64,000 nucleotides of DNA from Agromyces sp. H17E-10. GTDB taxonomy: Bacteria > Actinomycetota > Actinomycetes > Actinomycetales > Microbacteriaceae. How positions within the stretch are numbered: the stretch's first letter is position 1; the number at the start of each line of letters is the position of its first letter. The stretch is from NCBI RefSeq assembly GCF_022919715.1, contig NZ_CP095042.1:2666001-2730000 (forward strand), written 5' to 3'. Both the position numbers and the translations under genes were made by a program. The notes beneath the pieces are model-generated. The model worked only from the letters and a program-made list of their open reading frames with translations. It did not search any database and had not been told where the DNA came from. Positions 16,086 to 25,701 of the stretch are shown here, one piece after another.

Positions 16086-16610
16086 ATGAGTGAGCACAAC
16101 AGTGCGGGCTCAAGCAGTGCCCGCCCTTGGTACTTGCGATGGTGGGTGATCCTCATCGGGATAGCACTGATCATCTGGGCGATCAACGGTCTCCTGAATC
16201 CCGGAGGATCGGCCGACCCGGAGCCTGCCACCGACTCGAACTCAGAGGTTCAACCGCCGCCAGCCGAGCAGTTCCCCGATCCACCCTCCACGGCGGCAGC
16301 TGAGGAGAACGAATCGCCGGAGCCACCGCGACCTGATGCCGACGCCTTGACGGCCACATCGACCGGCCTCACTGCGACGTATGCGCAGGCGGCGTGCGAC
16401 GCGGCCATCACGGACTACCTGTACCCCGATGCGTGGAATCCTGCGTGGGTGCTCGGCAAGCTCGCGGAGCAGATCGAGGACGACCGATGGTTCTTGAAGG
16501 TCGAAGGTGAGGTCGAATCCGCCGCGGGTGGCGAGCTCCAGGTGAATGCCGAGTGCTACGTGAGCGGGACGAACGAAGCGCCGGTCGTCGACACCGTCAA
16601 CGTGTATTGA
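16086..16610 (+). CDS. Secreted or membrane-anchored hypothetical protein, 174 aa
   Basis: The N-terminus is MSEHNSAGSSSARPWYLRWWVILIGIALIIWAINGLLN, a signal anchor at about residues 17-38. A Pro/Glu-rich linker follows (residues 40-90), then a small extracellular domain with two cysteines (AACDAAITDYLYP and NAECYVSGTNEA). This layout is common in actinobacterial surface proteins of unknown function. It is divergent from the Ltp-TM2 gene, sharing the CCCC-n5-GGGGG site, and convergent with druE. Confidence 0.7.
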   Translation: MSEHNSAGSSSARPWYLRWWVILIGIALIIWAINGLLNPGGSADPEPATDSNSEVQPPPAEQFPDPPSTAAAEENESPEPPRPDADALTATSTGLTATYAQAACDAAITDYLYPDAWNPAWVLGKLAEQIEDDRWFLKVEGEVESAAGGELQVNAECYVSGTNEAPVVDTVNVY

Positions 16611-16680
16611 TCGATTCGGGGAATCAATGCGAAGCGTAGAAGTTCATGCTGCTCCTCGCGACAGTTGAGGCTGGTTCGCG

Positions 16681-19600
16681 TCAGGAACGCTGCGATCGGA
16701 TCGTCCGCTTGCCGGAGAAGACTCCTTCCAGCACCCGAAGCGGTGCTCGGTCGATCTCGACAAAGTCGGTAAGGCCGATTGTGGCGGTCGGGTAGGCAGC
16801 TTCCACTGCCGCAATCGCTGCGCCTTGTCGTTCGGACCAGAGACTTTCAGGCTGCCACCACAGTGGGTGACCAACGATGACGACTCCGTTGTGGTCCACC
16901 AACCGCAACACCGGTATGCCGAGCTCACCCGCTGGGCGAACGTCGACTCTGCCCGGATAGACGGTGCGAATGGCCTCCCCAACCCTCTCGATCGAATTGA
17001 ACCACCGATCAAGGTGAAGATCCGCCCCGGAGGCGAGGTCGACGAGGTCGAGTGAGAGGCGCCAGTCGAGCGCGCCGTGAAGTCGCTGGTTGTCCCAGGC
17101 GCGGAGGCAGTCGGGGCAGGAAGAGGTGCACCATGCGTGAGCGGCGTCCTCATACCGGCGGGTCAGCTCGGTGCGGCAGGTCGCGAGAAGCTTCGTGAAC
17201 TGCTCAGGCTCGCTGATCTGCGCGGCGTAACCAGCGCCATTTTCGATTGCGTCAGCGATGAAGATCTTCGCGGTGCTGATGCCGTTTCCCCGGAACGGGA
17301 GCAGTCCAGCCTGGAGTTCCTGCGGGTCGACGTCGAGTGCATCTTGGGCTGCACGCCGAAGGACTTCCGCGAACGACCAAAGCGCGGAAGAGCCCGCGGG
17401 AAGCGAGCCGTCGAGTGCGATGCGTTCGATGGGAACGTCGGTCCGGCTGATATCGATTGTCAACGCGTCTGTCACCCGGATCTCACCGATGACGGCGTTG
17501 CCAAGGGCTGCGCCTTGATCCTCCGGGAGCTTCCACTCTCCACGGTAATTCGGATTGACGGCGACCACCGACTGGTCATTCAGGCGAACAAGATCGAAAC
17601 CCCGACCGCTGTTGTCGTTGTACTCGACCACGCGGCTCTGCTCGTACAGTTCGACGCGGGCATTCTGAAGATCGTGTGTTCGGCTCGGGCTCCCGACCGG
17701 AGTGAAGACTGGTGCAGATCGACCTGAGGTAGCCGGTGTTGTGCCGCGGAAAGGTCGATCGCGATATGACGTGCGGAACCCCTTCGGCTCGTAGAGCTGG
17801 ACGGACTTCACGCTCGATCCACACTCGAGGCAAGCCGCCACGTGGGGGTCGAGCGAAGTTCGGCCGCACTCGGAACAGAGTGACAGTGAAATAGGTGCTC
17901 CCATCGGCTCGATGGCCTGCGAGAATCGACCGTGATACTCGTACGCGGCGAATCCGACTGCAAGATGCACTTGGCCGTCACGAATCACTTCCGCACCAGG
18001 GGCGTAGTTAGAGATGGCAACGTTCAGCGGTCGATCGGACACCACTGCAGAGTCCGCCTGACGACGATCCCGAACTTTTTCATGAAAGAGCTGTCGTACT
18101 CGAGATGGGAACCCGAACATCGGAAGCCATCCGGCGTGAGCGAGCTGGAAGCTGAGTTCCTTGCTATTCAGCCGATCGGGCGCATCGACGACTTCGTCCA
18201 CCTGCTTCACGAGCTCGTTCCTCGCCCAATCAATGATCTCGTCGACGTCGACGCCATCAAGCCCAGTGAATTCAGTAAGTCGAAACACGACTCGTTCGAC
18301 TTCTTTGGACGTCCGCAGCCAAGCACCGATCGAGCTTCGGTAGTCGGGCCAGTTCTCGGTCGAACCGAATACTCCGTGGATGCTGCCCGGTGTTTGTTTC
18401 GGAGGAAACGGCGAAGCCGCGAATGCTTGTCGGAGCAGTTCCGCGGCGACGACACGCTGGATGACCCTGCGCCGGCGAAGGTCGAGGCGTGGTGCAGGCG
18501 GGTCGTCACTTGCCATCCTCCGGGGATTCTGGAAGTAGTACTCGTCATGGGCGGAGTCACGACATGCGGTGATCGCGAAGGAGAACGGCTGGCCCTGCCG
18601 CCCAGCACGGCCGACGCGTTGCTGGTAATTGAACCTCTGCGGAGGCATGTTCGCCATCACCGTTGATGACAGCGAGCCGATATCGACGCCGGCCTCCATC
18701 GTCGTCGTCACGCTGAGTACGTCGTATCGATTCGTCAGGTTGTTCTCGTACGGCGCTGGGAGCTGGATGCCACGGAACCAACGCTGCCGGGTGCGCTGCT
18801 CGCTCAGCGGCTTCGTTTGTGCCGTCAACTCCGCTACAGCGATCCGTCGAGGCTCGTTTCGGGCGAGCCACTCGTAGTAATCAACGCGGGTGATCTCGGC
18901 GAGCGGGACTGCACGGAGTCCGCGCGAGTGGCACCCAGGGCTTGCACATACGCCGCCCGATGGGTGAAGGTGCCTGAACCCGCAGGCCTCGCATTCGTAA
19001 GCGGATTGGCTCGGCGGCTGAAAGATCAACTCCGAGGATTGGGATGCCAGCAACAGCCAGTCAGACGCAATCCCATCCACGACGCTCGAGTAGATCCAAG
19101 CGCCGATCTCTTCGTAAGCGACACCGTGGGCAGCGGCGATCGCTTCGAGGTAGGCCTTCACCGCGGCAGGGATTTCCGAAGACGGTCGTGCATGGGGCGC
19201 ACCGAGGATTCGGCCTCGCAATCCCAGAATGCGGATGCAGCTGTCGAAGATTTCCGTTGCTGCGTCTGCGCTGATTCCCACGGGAGCCTGCGAAACGTGC
19301 GTACGGGTGCTTGCCGACAGATAGGAGACTCCAGTCGATTCGAAGTCGCGTCGGTCGGTGTCGAACGCCGCTTGCGCGAGCTCGATATCAAGCAGTTTGC
19401 TGAATTCGTTGCGGCCAGCGAGCGAGACGGTCGCCGACAACTGCTCCCACATTCCAGCGAGCGGCGGCGGATAGTGCTGGTACCAGGGTTTGCCTTGAAA
19501 GGACCTTCCCTCCGAGCTGATACCGCCAGGCGGTACGCCGAGGCCCGTCAAGGTCGTTGTGATGCGATCCCGGACGAGCGTCCACGTCACCGAAGGAGTT

Positions 19601-22041
19601 TCCATCGCAGCCCGGATCTCCTCGAGACGGGCGATTTCCGAATCCGAGGCGAAATCGCCGGCGATCTTGAAATGAAGCCCAGCGATCTCGGGGTGAGCTT
19701 GAGCTGTTGCTAAAGCAATCTCGGACTCAGCAGGGGACAGTGTCCGTGTACCGGTGAGCATTGCCCGAACGATATCGACTGGGTTCTCGGGTGCCGCTTC
19801 GTGCAGTTCGCGACGTGCGATCTGCCGAAGTAGGTCTCGGTACTGACTCAGATTGAGTTGCGCTGCCGTGCGAGCGGCAGTGTCACGGTTGTCAGTGAAG
19901 ACGATCGTTCGGTACTGCTCGGGGGATGCACCCAGCGACCGCGTGAGCTGCGACACGAAGACTTGCGTCGTCTGCGCGGCGGAAGTGCTCAGAGCGCCGA
20001 TGGGCGAGCGCACCTCGCCCTCAGCGAATGACGCCTTGTCCTGGCCCGCGGCGGCACTACCGCAATGCGGGCATCGACTCGGCAACGCCGGGAGTCTGTC
20101 AGTGTTCTCAAGTTCCCCGCTGAACTGGATGCACCAGCCGGTCGGGCTTCGCAGACCCTTCAGCGAGAGCTTCCCTGCGGAATCGAGGGTTGCAGGTACC
20201 CAGGACGCTGAGTTGCCGCCGACCACGAATTTGGCGGCGCCGAGAGGCTGAGTCGCGTCGTACGCGGGCCAATACCAACGGTACTCAGCGCGTCGCCGGC
20301 GGTTGAGATACTGCGATGCCGACGAGGGGATCGCAAAAGGTGTGGGGCTCAAGATCTCCTCGCCTGGCGCAAGTCCGAGGACATAACCGCCGAGGCTCAC
20401 ATCGCCGCAGTCTTCGCATTGGAGCAACTCCAGGACTCGCGACCCGCAGTGCACACAGGTCGAAGACGGTGTCATCGTCAATGAACCGACGGGTCGGGTG
20501 CCCGAACCCCGGTCGTCGACGCCCGAACATGCTGGATCGACGCATGCCCAGAGACCTGGGAGGGAACGAGTGAAGAGGTGTGCGCGAAGCGGAATACTGG
20601 AGGGTGACGGCTGAGCGAGCGCGATCTTTTCAAGGACTGCATCGAATGCGGCATCGAGGGTGGGAGACGTGTCCTGGTCGGCGGGCTCCGTATCGAAGAA
20701 CCTAACGGAGAGGTCAGGGATCGATTCGGCGCGCGGAACACCGGTTTCGTCGATGCAGAGCGCCGCGATCCGCTGAGAGAGTTGCGCTGCCGACGGTAGC
20801 GAACTCGGATCCGTCGTGAGAGTCACGGGCTCACCACGCCTAGGTGTTTTCGGACGTCCGCCCGTCACGTAGAAATCATGACGGGGCACACCGAAGAACT
20901 GCTCCAGGAACGCGCTACTCGCATCTCCGTCACCCAGCGATGCGCTTGTCGCGACGATTCGGAGTTGGTGCGAGGTGGGCCCGAGCCCGAGCCGATCGAG
21001 CAGCTTCCTGATCACCAGTGCGATCTCGCTTCCACTGCTCCCGCGGTATGAATGGAGTTCGTCGACGACGAGGGTGAATTCGTGTGTCGAATCTGCTGAG
21101 AGCCACTCTCGTGTGGAGGAGAAGAACGACTCCTCCGAGGTGCGCATGAGCATGGCGTTGAGCATCGCGTAGTTCGTGACGACAACGTCGGGCGGTGCGG
21201 CGACCATGTCCCAGCGGGTGAGCATCTCATGGCGGCGCGGATCCGCGAATGCGGCAAGGTCGTTCGCTGTTCGATCTGATTCGAGGAGCAGGTCGAACTC
21301 GCGCTCGATTGCGCGCAGTTCGGCAGCGACATCGGCCACTGCGCGCGATGAAGCCGCAGGCCCGGGCGTGTTCGACCCAAGGGTGATACCTGTGAAGCGG
21401 CCGAACCAGAATCGTGCGTTCGGAGTTAGCCGCTCTGCCTCTCTGAACCCAAGCCGGAGGCGTGCAACCTGATCCTCGACAAGGGCATTGGTCGGGTACA
21501 AGACCATTGCCCGCATCGCAGCGGGTCGTAGTTCATCCCGCCGGAGCGAGGACCATTCCGGTTGAACATTGCGGGCCCACCAACGGTGCGCCTCGCGTGG
21601 CGCTGACCATGATTCCGATTCATCGACCAAACGGGCGATGATCGGCAGGAGGAAGGCTTCCGTCTTGCCGGAACCTGTGCCTGACGTCACAGCGATATGC
21701 CGTGGGCCGTCGGTGCTGAGCAGAACGCGTAGAGCGTCTGCCTGATGTTCACGCAACATCGGATCGCCGCCCGCGAACCTGCCGAAGACGGCCCGCCCTG
21801 CGACAATGGCTGCTGCTGGCTCGACCGTAAGTCCGTCGACTAGGCCAGCAATTGGCACGTCTGCAGGATAGGGCAGGACGGGTTCGAGCAGGGTGTCGCT
21901 GAAGAGACGGCCTGATCGCTCGAGCATCGATCGTCGCTCGGCCGCGAGGTCGGGGTGCCGGAAGCGATAGTTCGTCTCGATATAGCGAAGGAGAGCCTCC
22001 CGAAGGGATCGCTCGATGCTGGTGGGAGTGGGGGCATTCAC
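16681..22041 (-). CDS. druE: Druantia type III helicase DruE (DEAD/DEAH helicase with DUF1998)
   Basis: A 1786-residue helicase. Walker A is SGTGSGKT at about residues 120-127, DELH is near 327-330 and TSASL near 365. The C-terminal helicase motifs (TTTMEAGVDIG and FNYQQRVGRAGRQG) lie near 1125-1145. Zinc-type cysteine pairs appear near 495-535, 655, 1020 and 1395, and a DUF1998/MZB-like end near 1640 has WCTSSCPDCLRAWDNQ. Size and fused DUF1998 match DruE, and the partner upstream matches DruH, together giving Druantia type III. It overlaps druH by four bases. GC is lower than in the flanks. Confidence 0.82.
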   Translation of the reverse strand: MNAPTPTSIERSLREALLRYIETNYRFRHPDLAAERRSMLERSGRLFSDTLLEPVLPYPADVPIAGLVDGLTVEPAAAIVAGRAVFGRFAGGDPMLREHQADALRVLLSTDGPRHIAVTSGTGSGKTEAFLLPIIARLVDESESWSAPREAHRWWARNVQPEWSSLRRDELRPAAMRAMVLYPTNALVEDQVARLRLGFREAERLTPNARFWFGRFTGITLGSNTPGPAASSRAVADVAAELRAIEREFDLLLESDRTANDLAAFADPRRHEMLTRWDMVAAPPDVVVTNYAMLNAMLMRTSEESFFSSTREWLSADSTHEFTLVVDELHSYRGSSGSEIALVIRKLLDRLGLGPTSHQLRIVATSASLGDGDASSAFLEQFFGVPRHDFYVTGGRPKTPRRGEPVTLTTDPSSLPSAAQLSQRIAALCIDETGVPRAESIPDLSVRFFDTEPADQDTSPTLDAAFDAVLEKIALAQPSPSSIPLRAHLFTRSLPGLWACVDPACSGVDDRGSGTRPVGSLTMTPSSTCVHCGSRVLELLQCEDCGDVSLGGYVLGLAPGEEILSPTPFAIPSSASQYLNRRRRAEYRWYWPAYDATQPLGAAKFVVGGNSASWVPATLDSAGKLSLKGLRSPTGWCIQFSGELENTDRLPALPSRCPHCGSAAAGQDKASFAEGEVRSPIGALSTSAAQTTQVFVSQLTRSLGASPEQYRTIVFTDNRDTAARTAAQLNLSQYRDLLRQIARRELHEAAPENPVDIVRAMLTGTRTLSPAESEIALATAQAHPEIAGLHFKIAGDFASDSEIARLEEIRAAMETPSVTWTLVRDRITTTLTGLGVPPGGISSEGRSFQGKPWYQHYPPPLAGMWEQLSATVSLAGRNEFSKLLDIELAQAAFDTDRRDFESTGVSYLSASTRTHVSQAPVGISADAATEIFDSCIRILGLRGRILGAPHARPSSEIPAAVKAYLEAIAAAHGVAYEEIGAWIYSSVVDGIASDWLLLASQSSELIFQPPSQSAYECEACGFRHLHPSGGVCASPGCHSRGLRAVPLAEITRVDYYEWLARNEPRRIAVAELTAQTKPLSEQRTRQRWFRGIQLPAPYENNLTNRYDVLSVTTTMEAGVDIGSLSSTVMANMPPQRFNYQQRVGRAGRQGQPFSFAITACRDSAHDEYYFQNPRRMASDDPPAPRLDLRRRRVIQRVVAAELLRQAFAASPFPPKQTPGSIHGVFGSTENWPDYRSSIGAWLRTSKEVERVVFRLTEFTGLDGVDVDEIIDWARNELVKQVDEVVDAPDRLNSKELSFQLAHAGWLPMFGFPSRVRQLFHEKVRDRRQADSAVVSDRPLNVAISNYAPGAEVIRDGQVHLAVGFAAYEYHGRFSQAIEPMGAPISLSLCSECGRTSLDPHVAACLECGSSVKSVQLYEPKGFRTSYRDRPFRGTTPATSGRSAPVFTPVGSPSRTHDLQNARVELYEQSRVVEYNDNSGRGFDLVRLNDQSVVAVNPNYRGEWKLPEDQGAALGNAVIGEIRVTDALTIDISRTDVPIERIALDGSLPAGSSALWSFAEVLRRAAQDALDVDPQELQAGLLPFRGNGISTAKIFIADAIENGAGYAAQISEPEQFTKLLATCRTELTRRYEDAAHAWCTSSCPDCLRAWDNQRLHGALDWRLSLDLVDLASGADLHLDRWFNSIERVGEAIRTVYPGRVDVRPAGELGIPVLRLVDHNGVVIVGHPLWWQPESLWSERQGAAIAAVEAAYPTATIGLTDFVEIDRAPLRVLEGVFSGKRTIRSQRS

Positions 22042-25000
22042 AGCAGTCTCGCAATCATCTGCTCAGCGAACTCTGGCGTAATGGCGTGATACGCGAGTGT
22101 CCAACCCTTCCGGGTTGGCGTAGGCAGCTTGCCGCTCGAAAGAACAGCTGCCCGTTCGTAGAGGCCCGGTAGAGGGGTTCCGAGCGGCACGGAGAGCACT
22201 CGGTCACGCTTGTCATAACGAACGAGGCTGACCGCGGCCCAACTCGCTGCAATGTACTTCGCGGTATCTGACCGCACCTGCCGCGCCTCGTTCGATTCAA
22301 CGTCCGACTCCGACCGAACGAAGTAGTCGGCTCCGGCGAAGGAACGGGAACGGTAGGCGCCAGGTTGGTCGACGCTGTCGGCGCGAACCCAGCGTGCATC
22401 TTCAGGGGCGAAGCGCTCGGCCCTGCCCGCGACAAGCCCGGATCTCGTAGTCGCCAGATGTTTCGCGAGTTCGTTGATGTGCGGGAGCGTGAGGAGCATG
22501 TTCAGCCCAGCGTCTGTGGCGATCGTCGAGTCGAGGCGCACATCGTCGGGAATCGAATTGGCATCGATGCGCACCACGGGTACGGGTACCCCGACTCCGC
22601 TCGGCCAATCGGATGGGATGCCCCGTTCGTCCGCGGCGGAAAGCGCTGTGGCCAAGTCGACGTGTGACCAGGAACCCGTGAGCAGAAACCCGCCATCGAC
22701 TTCCGCCATCGAGGTCGCCGCGATCTCGAATGATCGCACGACGAGCGAGTCATCTCGTTCAGTCTCGATGACGCCGAGTGATTCGAGAGAACGAACGAAG
22801 TGGTGTTCGAACATTGCAGAGTTCTCGACCTGACGAGCGATCGCCGAGAGATCTGAGGAGTTCCCAGACCCCAGGTACACCAGCGCATCGACGGCGGCAT
22901 TCCAACTGCCGTGTTCGGGTGCAGGCTCGAAGTCGGCGAGGGGCCGAGGTTCAAGGGTTTTACGTTGTTGTTGGCGCTTGCGGGCCCGCCAATGGTCAGT
23001 CGGATATCGCTTCCTCAATCCGCACGTCGAACACACGCCGACCACATACGGTTCCTTTGAATCCGGCACCGCTCTCGGAAGTTGGAATCGGTGCCGACCA
23101 GTCAAGATGCACGACGTCGGCTCTGGGCGCGGGAGCACCACGGGGGACCCTTCAGCGGCGTGTTGCTCGCTATCTCCGACGACGGTGACCTCTGAGTGTG
23201 GTGCTGGGCTGCGGACCATCTGGCCGCCGACCAAGGTCAGGGCGCCGTCCACGATGAGCTCGCCCTCGATCGCCCTTGCGCGCAGCGGCCAGAGCCCATC
23301 TGCGCTGTCATGTCCGATGCCGATGGCGCGGGACCAGGAGGATTGATCGGGTTCAGCGGCCGAACGCACTCGGAGCGTTGTTGCTTGGATACTCCGACGG
23401 TCGCGCTTCAGAACAATGTCGTAGTCACCTTCGGCGGTGACGTAGCGGTCAAGTGGTATGACGATCGGCGGTGGCCCCGAATGGACCGAGACGGCCGCAT
23501 GTTGCTCGCCGAGCTCGCGGCGTTGAATTTCGATCTCGACGGGATGGTCATCGTCGGAGACCACCGTGAGTTCAGGTAGTGAGAGCGCGCTCCAACGAGT
23601 AAGCCGTCCTGGCATGCGGAATCCGCCTGCGAGGGTCATCTGCACTGTCAGTCGCGGAAGCAGCGCCTCAAGCCCAGCGCGTGGAGAGATCGGTGGCTGC
23701 AGCATCGTGACATCGACGAACAAGCTCCACCTCGGTGGGACGCCCTGGGCGCTTTGCACGCGCTTGAAGCCCGGCCGGGCGGCATCCTCGAGCATGCTCG
23801 CAGCTTGATCAGCGAGCGATTCATCCTCACTGACTAGAAGGGCCGCCCGCGCGCCGATCGGCATTCGGTCAGTTTCGATGAGGAGTCCGGTCAACGCGTC
23901 GAGTGCGAGGGGCACGACCTTCCTCGGTATGCGGGTCCGCGTTCCTGTGGGGTCATTGAGTCGAAGTACGCCGGCTAGACCCTGCGCCGCGGTGATGCCG
24001 TTCGGTTCGAACGGTATTGCGCTCGACCCGTTGCTCACACTGGTGTAGGTGACGGGTAGGTCACCATTCATCGTTTCGAGCGTGACCGGTGTGCCATCGC
24101 TATATGGAGGGCCGATGGCGACGAAACGGAACTCGTTGCCGAAGATGCCGAACTCTTCGCTCAGCCCGAGCCGAACCTCTCGCAGCTCGGCGGCCCCATC
24201 GGCCCGGCCGCGGCGCTTGGACCGCCCGTAGCGGGGAACTCCGTCCCACACGACGAGCTCGTTCACGGCGACATCGACGACTGCATCGCGTGCGCTCGAT
24301 TCCCACAAGCGTGCGAAGCTCTTCGAAGGTGGCGGGTCCGCGCTCGTGATCCAGTCGCCGAGGCTTGCTTCCATGTCGATGGCAGAGATCGCTGTGCCAG
24401 TTGGAAGTCCCGTTTCCTCGAACATTCGGAGGAGCTGTTTTCGCTCCGCCTCACGCACCACTGCCTGGGAAACAGGCAGGCCGATGTATCGGTGCGAAAG
24501 AGCAACAGCCGTTGGAAGCCCGATCTCTCCGTCGAAGGATTCGAGCCAGGCGGCGAGAGCCGCCCAGTACGACTCCGAGTGGTGTTGGAACGCTGTGCGG
24601 AAACGACCCTCGTCACTCTCGGGCAGACCGAGCAACCGATTGAGGTGTGCGTAGTAGGCGTTCGTATGGATATCGGATTGGGCCGAGTCGCCCATATGCT
24701 CGGCAGCCATCGTGAACACGACGAGAAGAGCGACGATCGGCGGATGGGGCGGGCGTTTGCCTGCGGTGATGGCTCGCCTGAATCGAGGAGTCCATCTGTC
24801 CAAATCCCGGTTGAACTCGTCGAGCATGTTGACCCCCGGGTGGCGGATCGGCAATCGCGCTCGTACCGCGAACTGCAATCCGAGCGTGAACTCGTCGCGA
24901 TCCAGAGACAGCGACTGAGCGGCGTCTGCGAGCACTGCGTCATCGAGATCGAGGTACACGGGCTGCCCCGCGCGCGTGGGCGAGAAGTAGGCTTCGACGA

Positions 25001-25064
25001 GCGCCGAGTTGTACTCCTCGTACGTGAGCGTTCGTGGCGTCTGCGTCGAGTCGTCTCTGATCAT
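22038..25064 (-). CDS. druH: Druantia type III protein DruH
   Basis: A 1008-residue protein with no recognisable enzyme motif. One possible zinc pair, GVCSTCGLRKRYPTDH, lies near residue 678; the rest mixes helical N-terminal and beta-rich central regions. Size and position directly before a DruE-type helicase, with a four-base stop-start overlap, match DruH, whose function in Druantia is unknown. ATG at 25064 is chosen because GAAGGA precedes it; upstream in-frame codons have no such signal. The assignment rests mostly on operon context. A CCCC-n5-GGGGG repeat lies 79 bp upstream. Confidence 0.72.
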   Translation of the reverse strand: MIRDDSTQTPRTLTYEEYNSALVEAYFSPTRAGQPVYLDLDDAVLADAAQSLSLDRDEFTLGLQFAVRARLPIRHPGVNMLDEFNRDLDRWTPRFRRAITAGKRPPHPPIVALLVVFTMAAEHMGDSAQSDIHTNAYYAHLNRLLGLPESDEGRFRTAFQHHSESYWAALAAWLESFDGEIGLPTAVALSHRYIGLPVSQAVVREAERKQLLRMFEETGLPTGTAISAIDMEASLGDWITSADPPPSKSFARLWESSARDAVVDVAVNELVVWDGVPRYGRSKRRGRADGAAELREVRLGLSEEFGIFGNEFRFVAIGPPYSDGTPVTLETMNGDLPVTYTSVSNGSSAIPFEPNGITAAQGLAGVLRLNDPTGTRTRIPRKVVPLALDALTGLLIETDRMPIGARAALLVSEDESLADQAASMLEDAARPGFKRVQSAQGVPPRWSLFVDVTMLQPPISPRAGLEALLPRLTVQMTLAGGFRMPGRLTRWSALSLPELTVVSDDDHPVEIEIQRRELGEQHAAVSVHSGPPPIVIPLDRYVTAEGDYDIVLKRDRRSIQATTLRVRSAAEPDQSSWSRAIGIGHDSADGLWPLRARAIEGELIVDGALTLVGGQMVRSPAPHSEVTVVGDSEQHAAEGSPVVLPRPEPTSCILTGRHRFQLPRAVPDSKEPYVVGVCSTCGLRKRYPTDHWRARKRQQQRKTLEPRPLADFEPAPEHGSWNAAVDALVYLGSGNSSDLSAIARQVENSAMFEHHFVRSLESLGVIETERDDSLVVRSFEIAATSMAEVDGGFLLTGSWSHVDLATALSAADERGIPSDWPSGVGVPVPVVRIDANSIPDDVRLDSTIATDAGLNMLLTLPHINELAKHLATTRSGLVAGRAERFAPEDARWVRADSVDQPGAYRSRSFAGADYFVRSESDVESNEARQVRSDTAKYIAASWAAVSLVRYDKRDRVLSVPLGTPLPGLYERAAVLSSGKLPTPTRKGWTLAYHAITPEFAEQMIARLL

Positions 25065-25142
25065 CGGTGATCCTTCGGAGGTAGGGCTACGACCGAGGCT
25101 ACGAGCACAGCGAGATCGGCGGCGAAGGAACTCGGCGTTGTG

Positions 25143-25156
25143 CCCCGAAATGGGGG
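25143..25156 (-). promoter_or_regulatory. CCCC-GAAAT-GGGGG inverted repeat upstream of druH
   Basis: CCCC at 25143-25146, GAAAT, GGGGG at 25152-25156. It lies in the 163-bp gap between the DISARM-linked operon and druH and has the same geometry as three elements near the TM2 genes. Confidence 0.4.
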
Positions 25157-25227
25157 TCACGCGCAGCGCGCCGGTCCGCCCCGCTTGCTCCCCTGATGAG
25201 ACCGTGCACGACCGACTGCGGTGAGTG

Positions 25228-25695
25228 CTAGAGACCGCGGATCAGCGCTTGAATTCCGGCGTATTTCGGCCGGAGCTCGCCCTCGGCCCGGTAGCGCCGG
25301 AGGGTGTCGAATCTGGTCGGAGGAGCGGAATCGATGATGTGTGCGACGCGCGGGGACGACAGCATCGAATCGATTCCTGACTTCCAGATGGTCCACGTCG
25401 CCCGAGTGACGCGGCCCTGCTCGTACATGTCCGCTTCGTCCTCGCAGAGTTGGACGTAGGCGAACAGTGCTTCTTGTTCGCTTCGTCTTCGATGCCATGG
25501 GCCGCGTGTTCCGAGTTGAGCTTCAACACTCAGCCGGTCCATGATCGCCCAGTAGCGCTGGGAGTAGAGATGCTCGAATTGTCGGTGGCCTTGTCGTGTC
25601 ATGAGCCACAGCTGGAAGACCGCGAAGATGCCACCAACGATGACGACGATGCCGCCGATCGCTGTGACCCAGTTGATGAAGTCTCTGATGTCCAT
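25228..25695 (-). CDS. Small membrane-anchored protein at the end of the DISARM operon
   Basis: A 155-residue protein starting MDIRDFINWVTAIGGIVVIVGGIFAVFQLWLM, an N-terminal transmembrane helix at about residues 8-32. A helical cytosolic domain follows with conserved-looking RYWAIMDRL, EDEADMYEQGRVTRATW and YRAEGELRPKYAGIQ. No enzyme motif is visible. It starts six bases after the stop of the HNH gene, so it is almost certainly cotranscribed with the DISARM genes. I do not recognise it as a described DISARM component. It may couple the system to the membrane or be a passenger. Confidence 0.7.
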   Translation of the reverse strand: MDIRDFINWVTAIGGIVVIVGGIFAVFQLWLMTRQGHRQFEHLYSQRYWAIMDRLSVEAQLGTRGPWHRRRSEQEALFAYVQLCEDEADMYEQGRVTRATWTIWKSGIDSMLSSPRVAHIIDSAPPTRFDTLRRYRAEGELRPKYAGIQALIRGL

Positions 25696-25701
25696 TGTCT
25701 G

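Noticed and set aside
16681-25064. Dpd (7-deazapurine) DpdJ/DpdK-like system
   Set aside because: No queuosine-type synthesis or transglycosylase genes are present, and the two-gene layout fits Druantia type III better.
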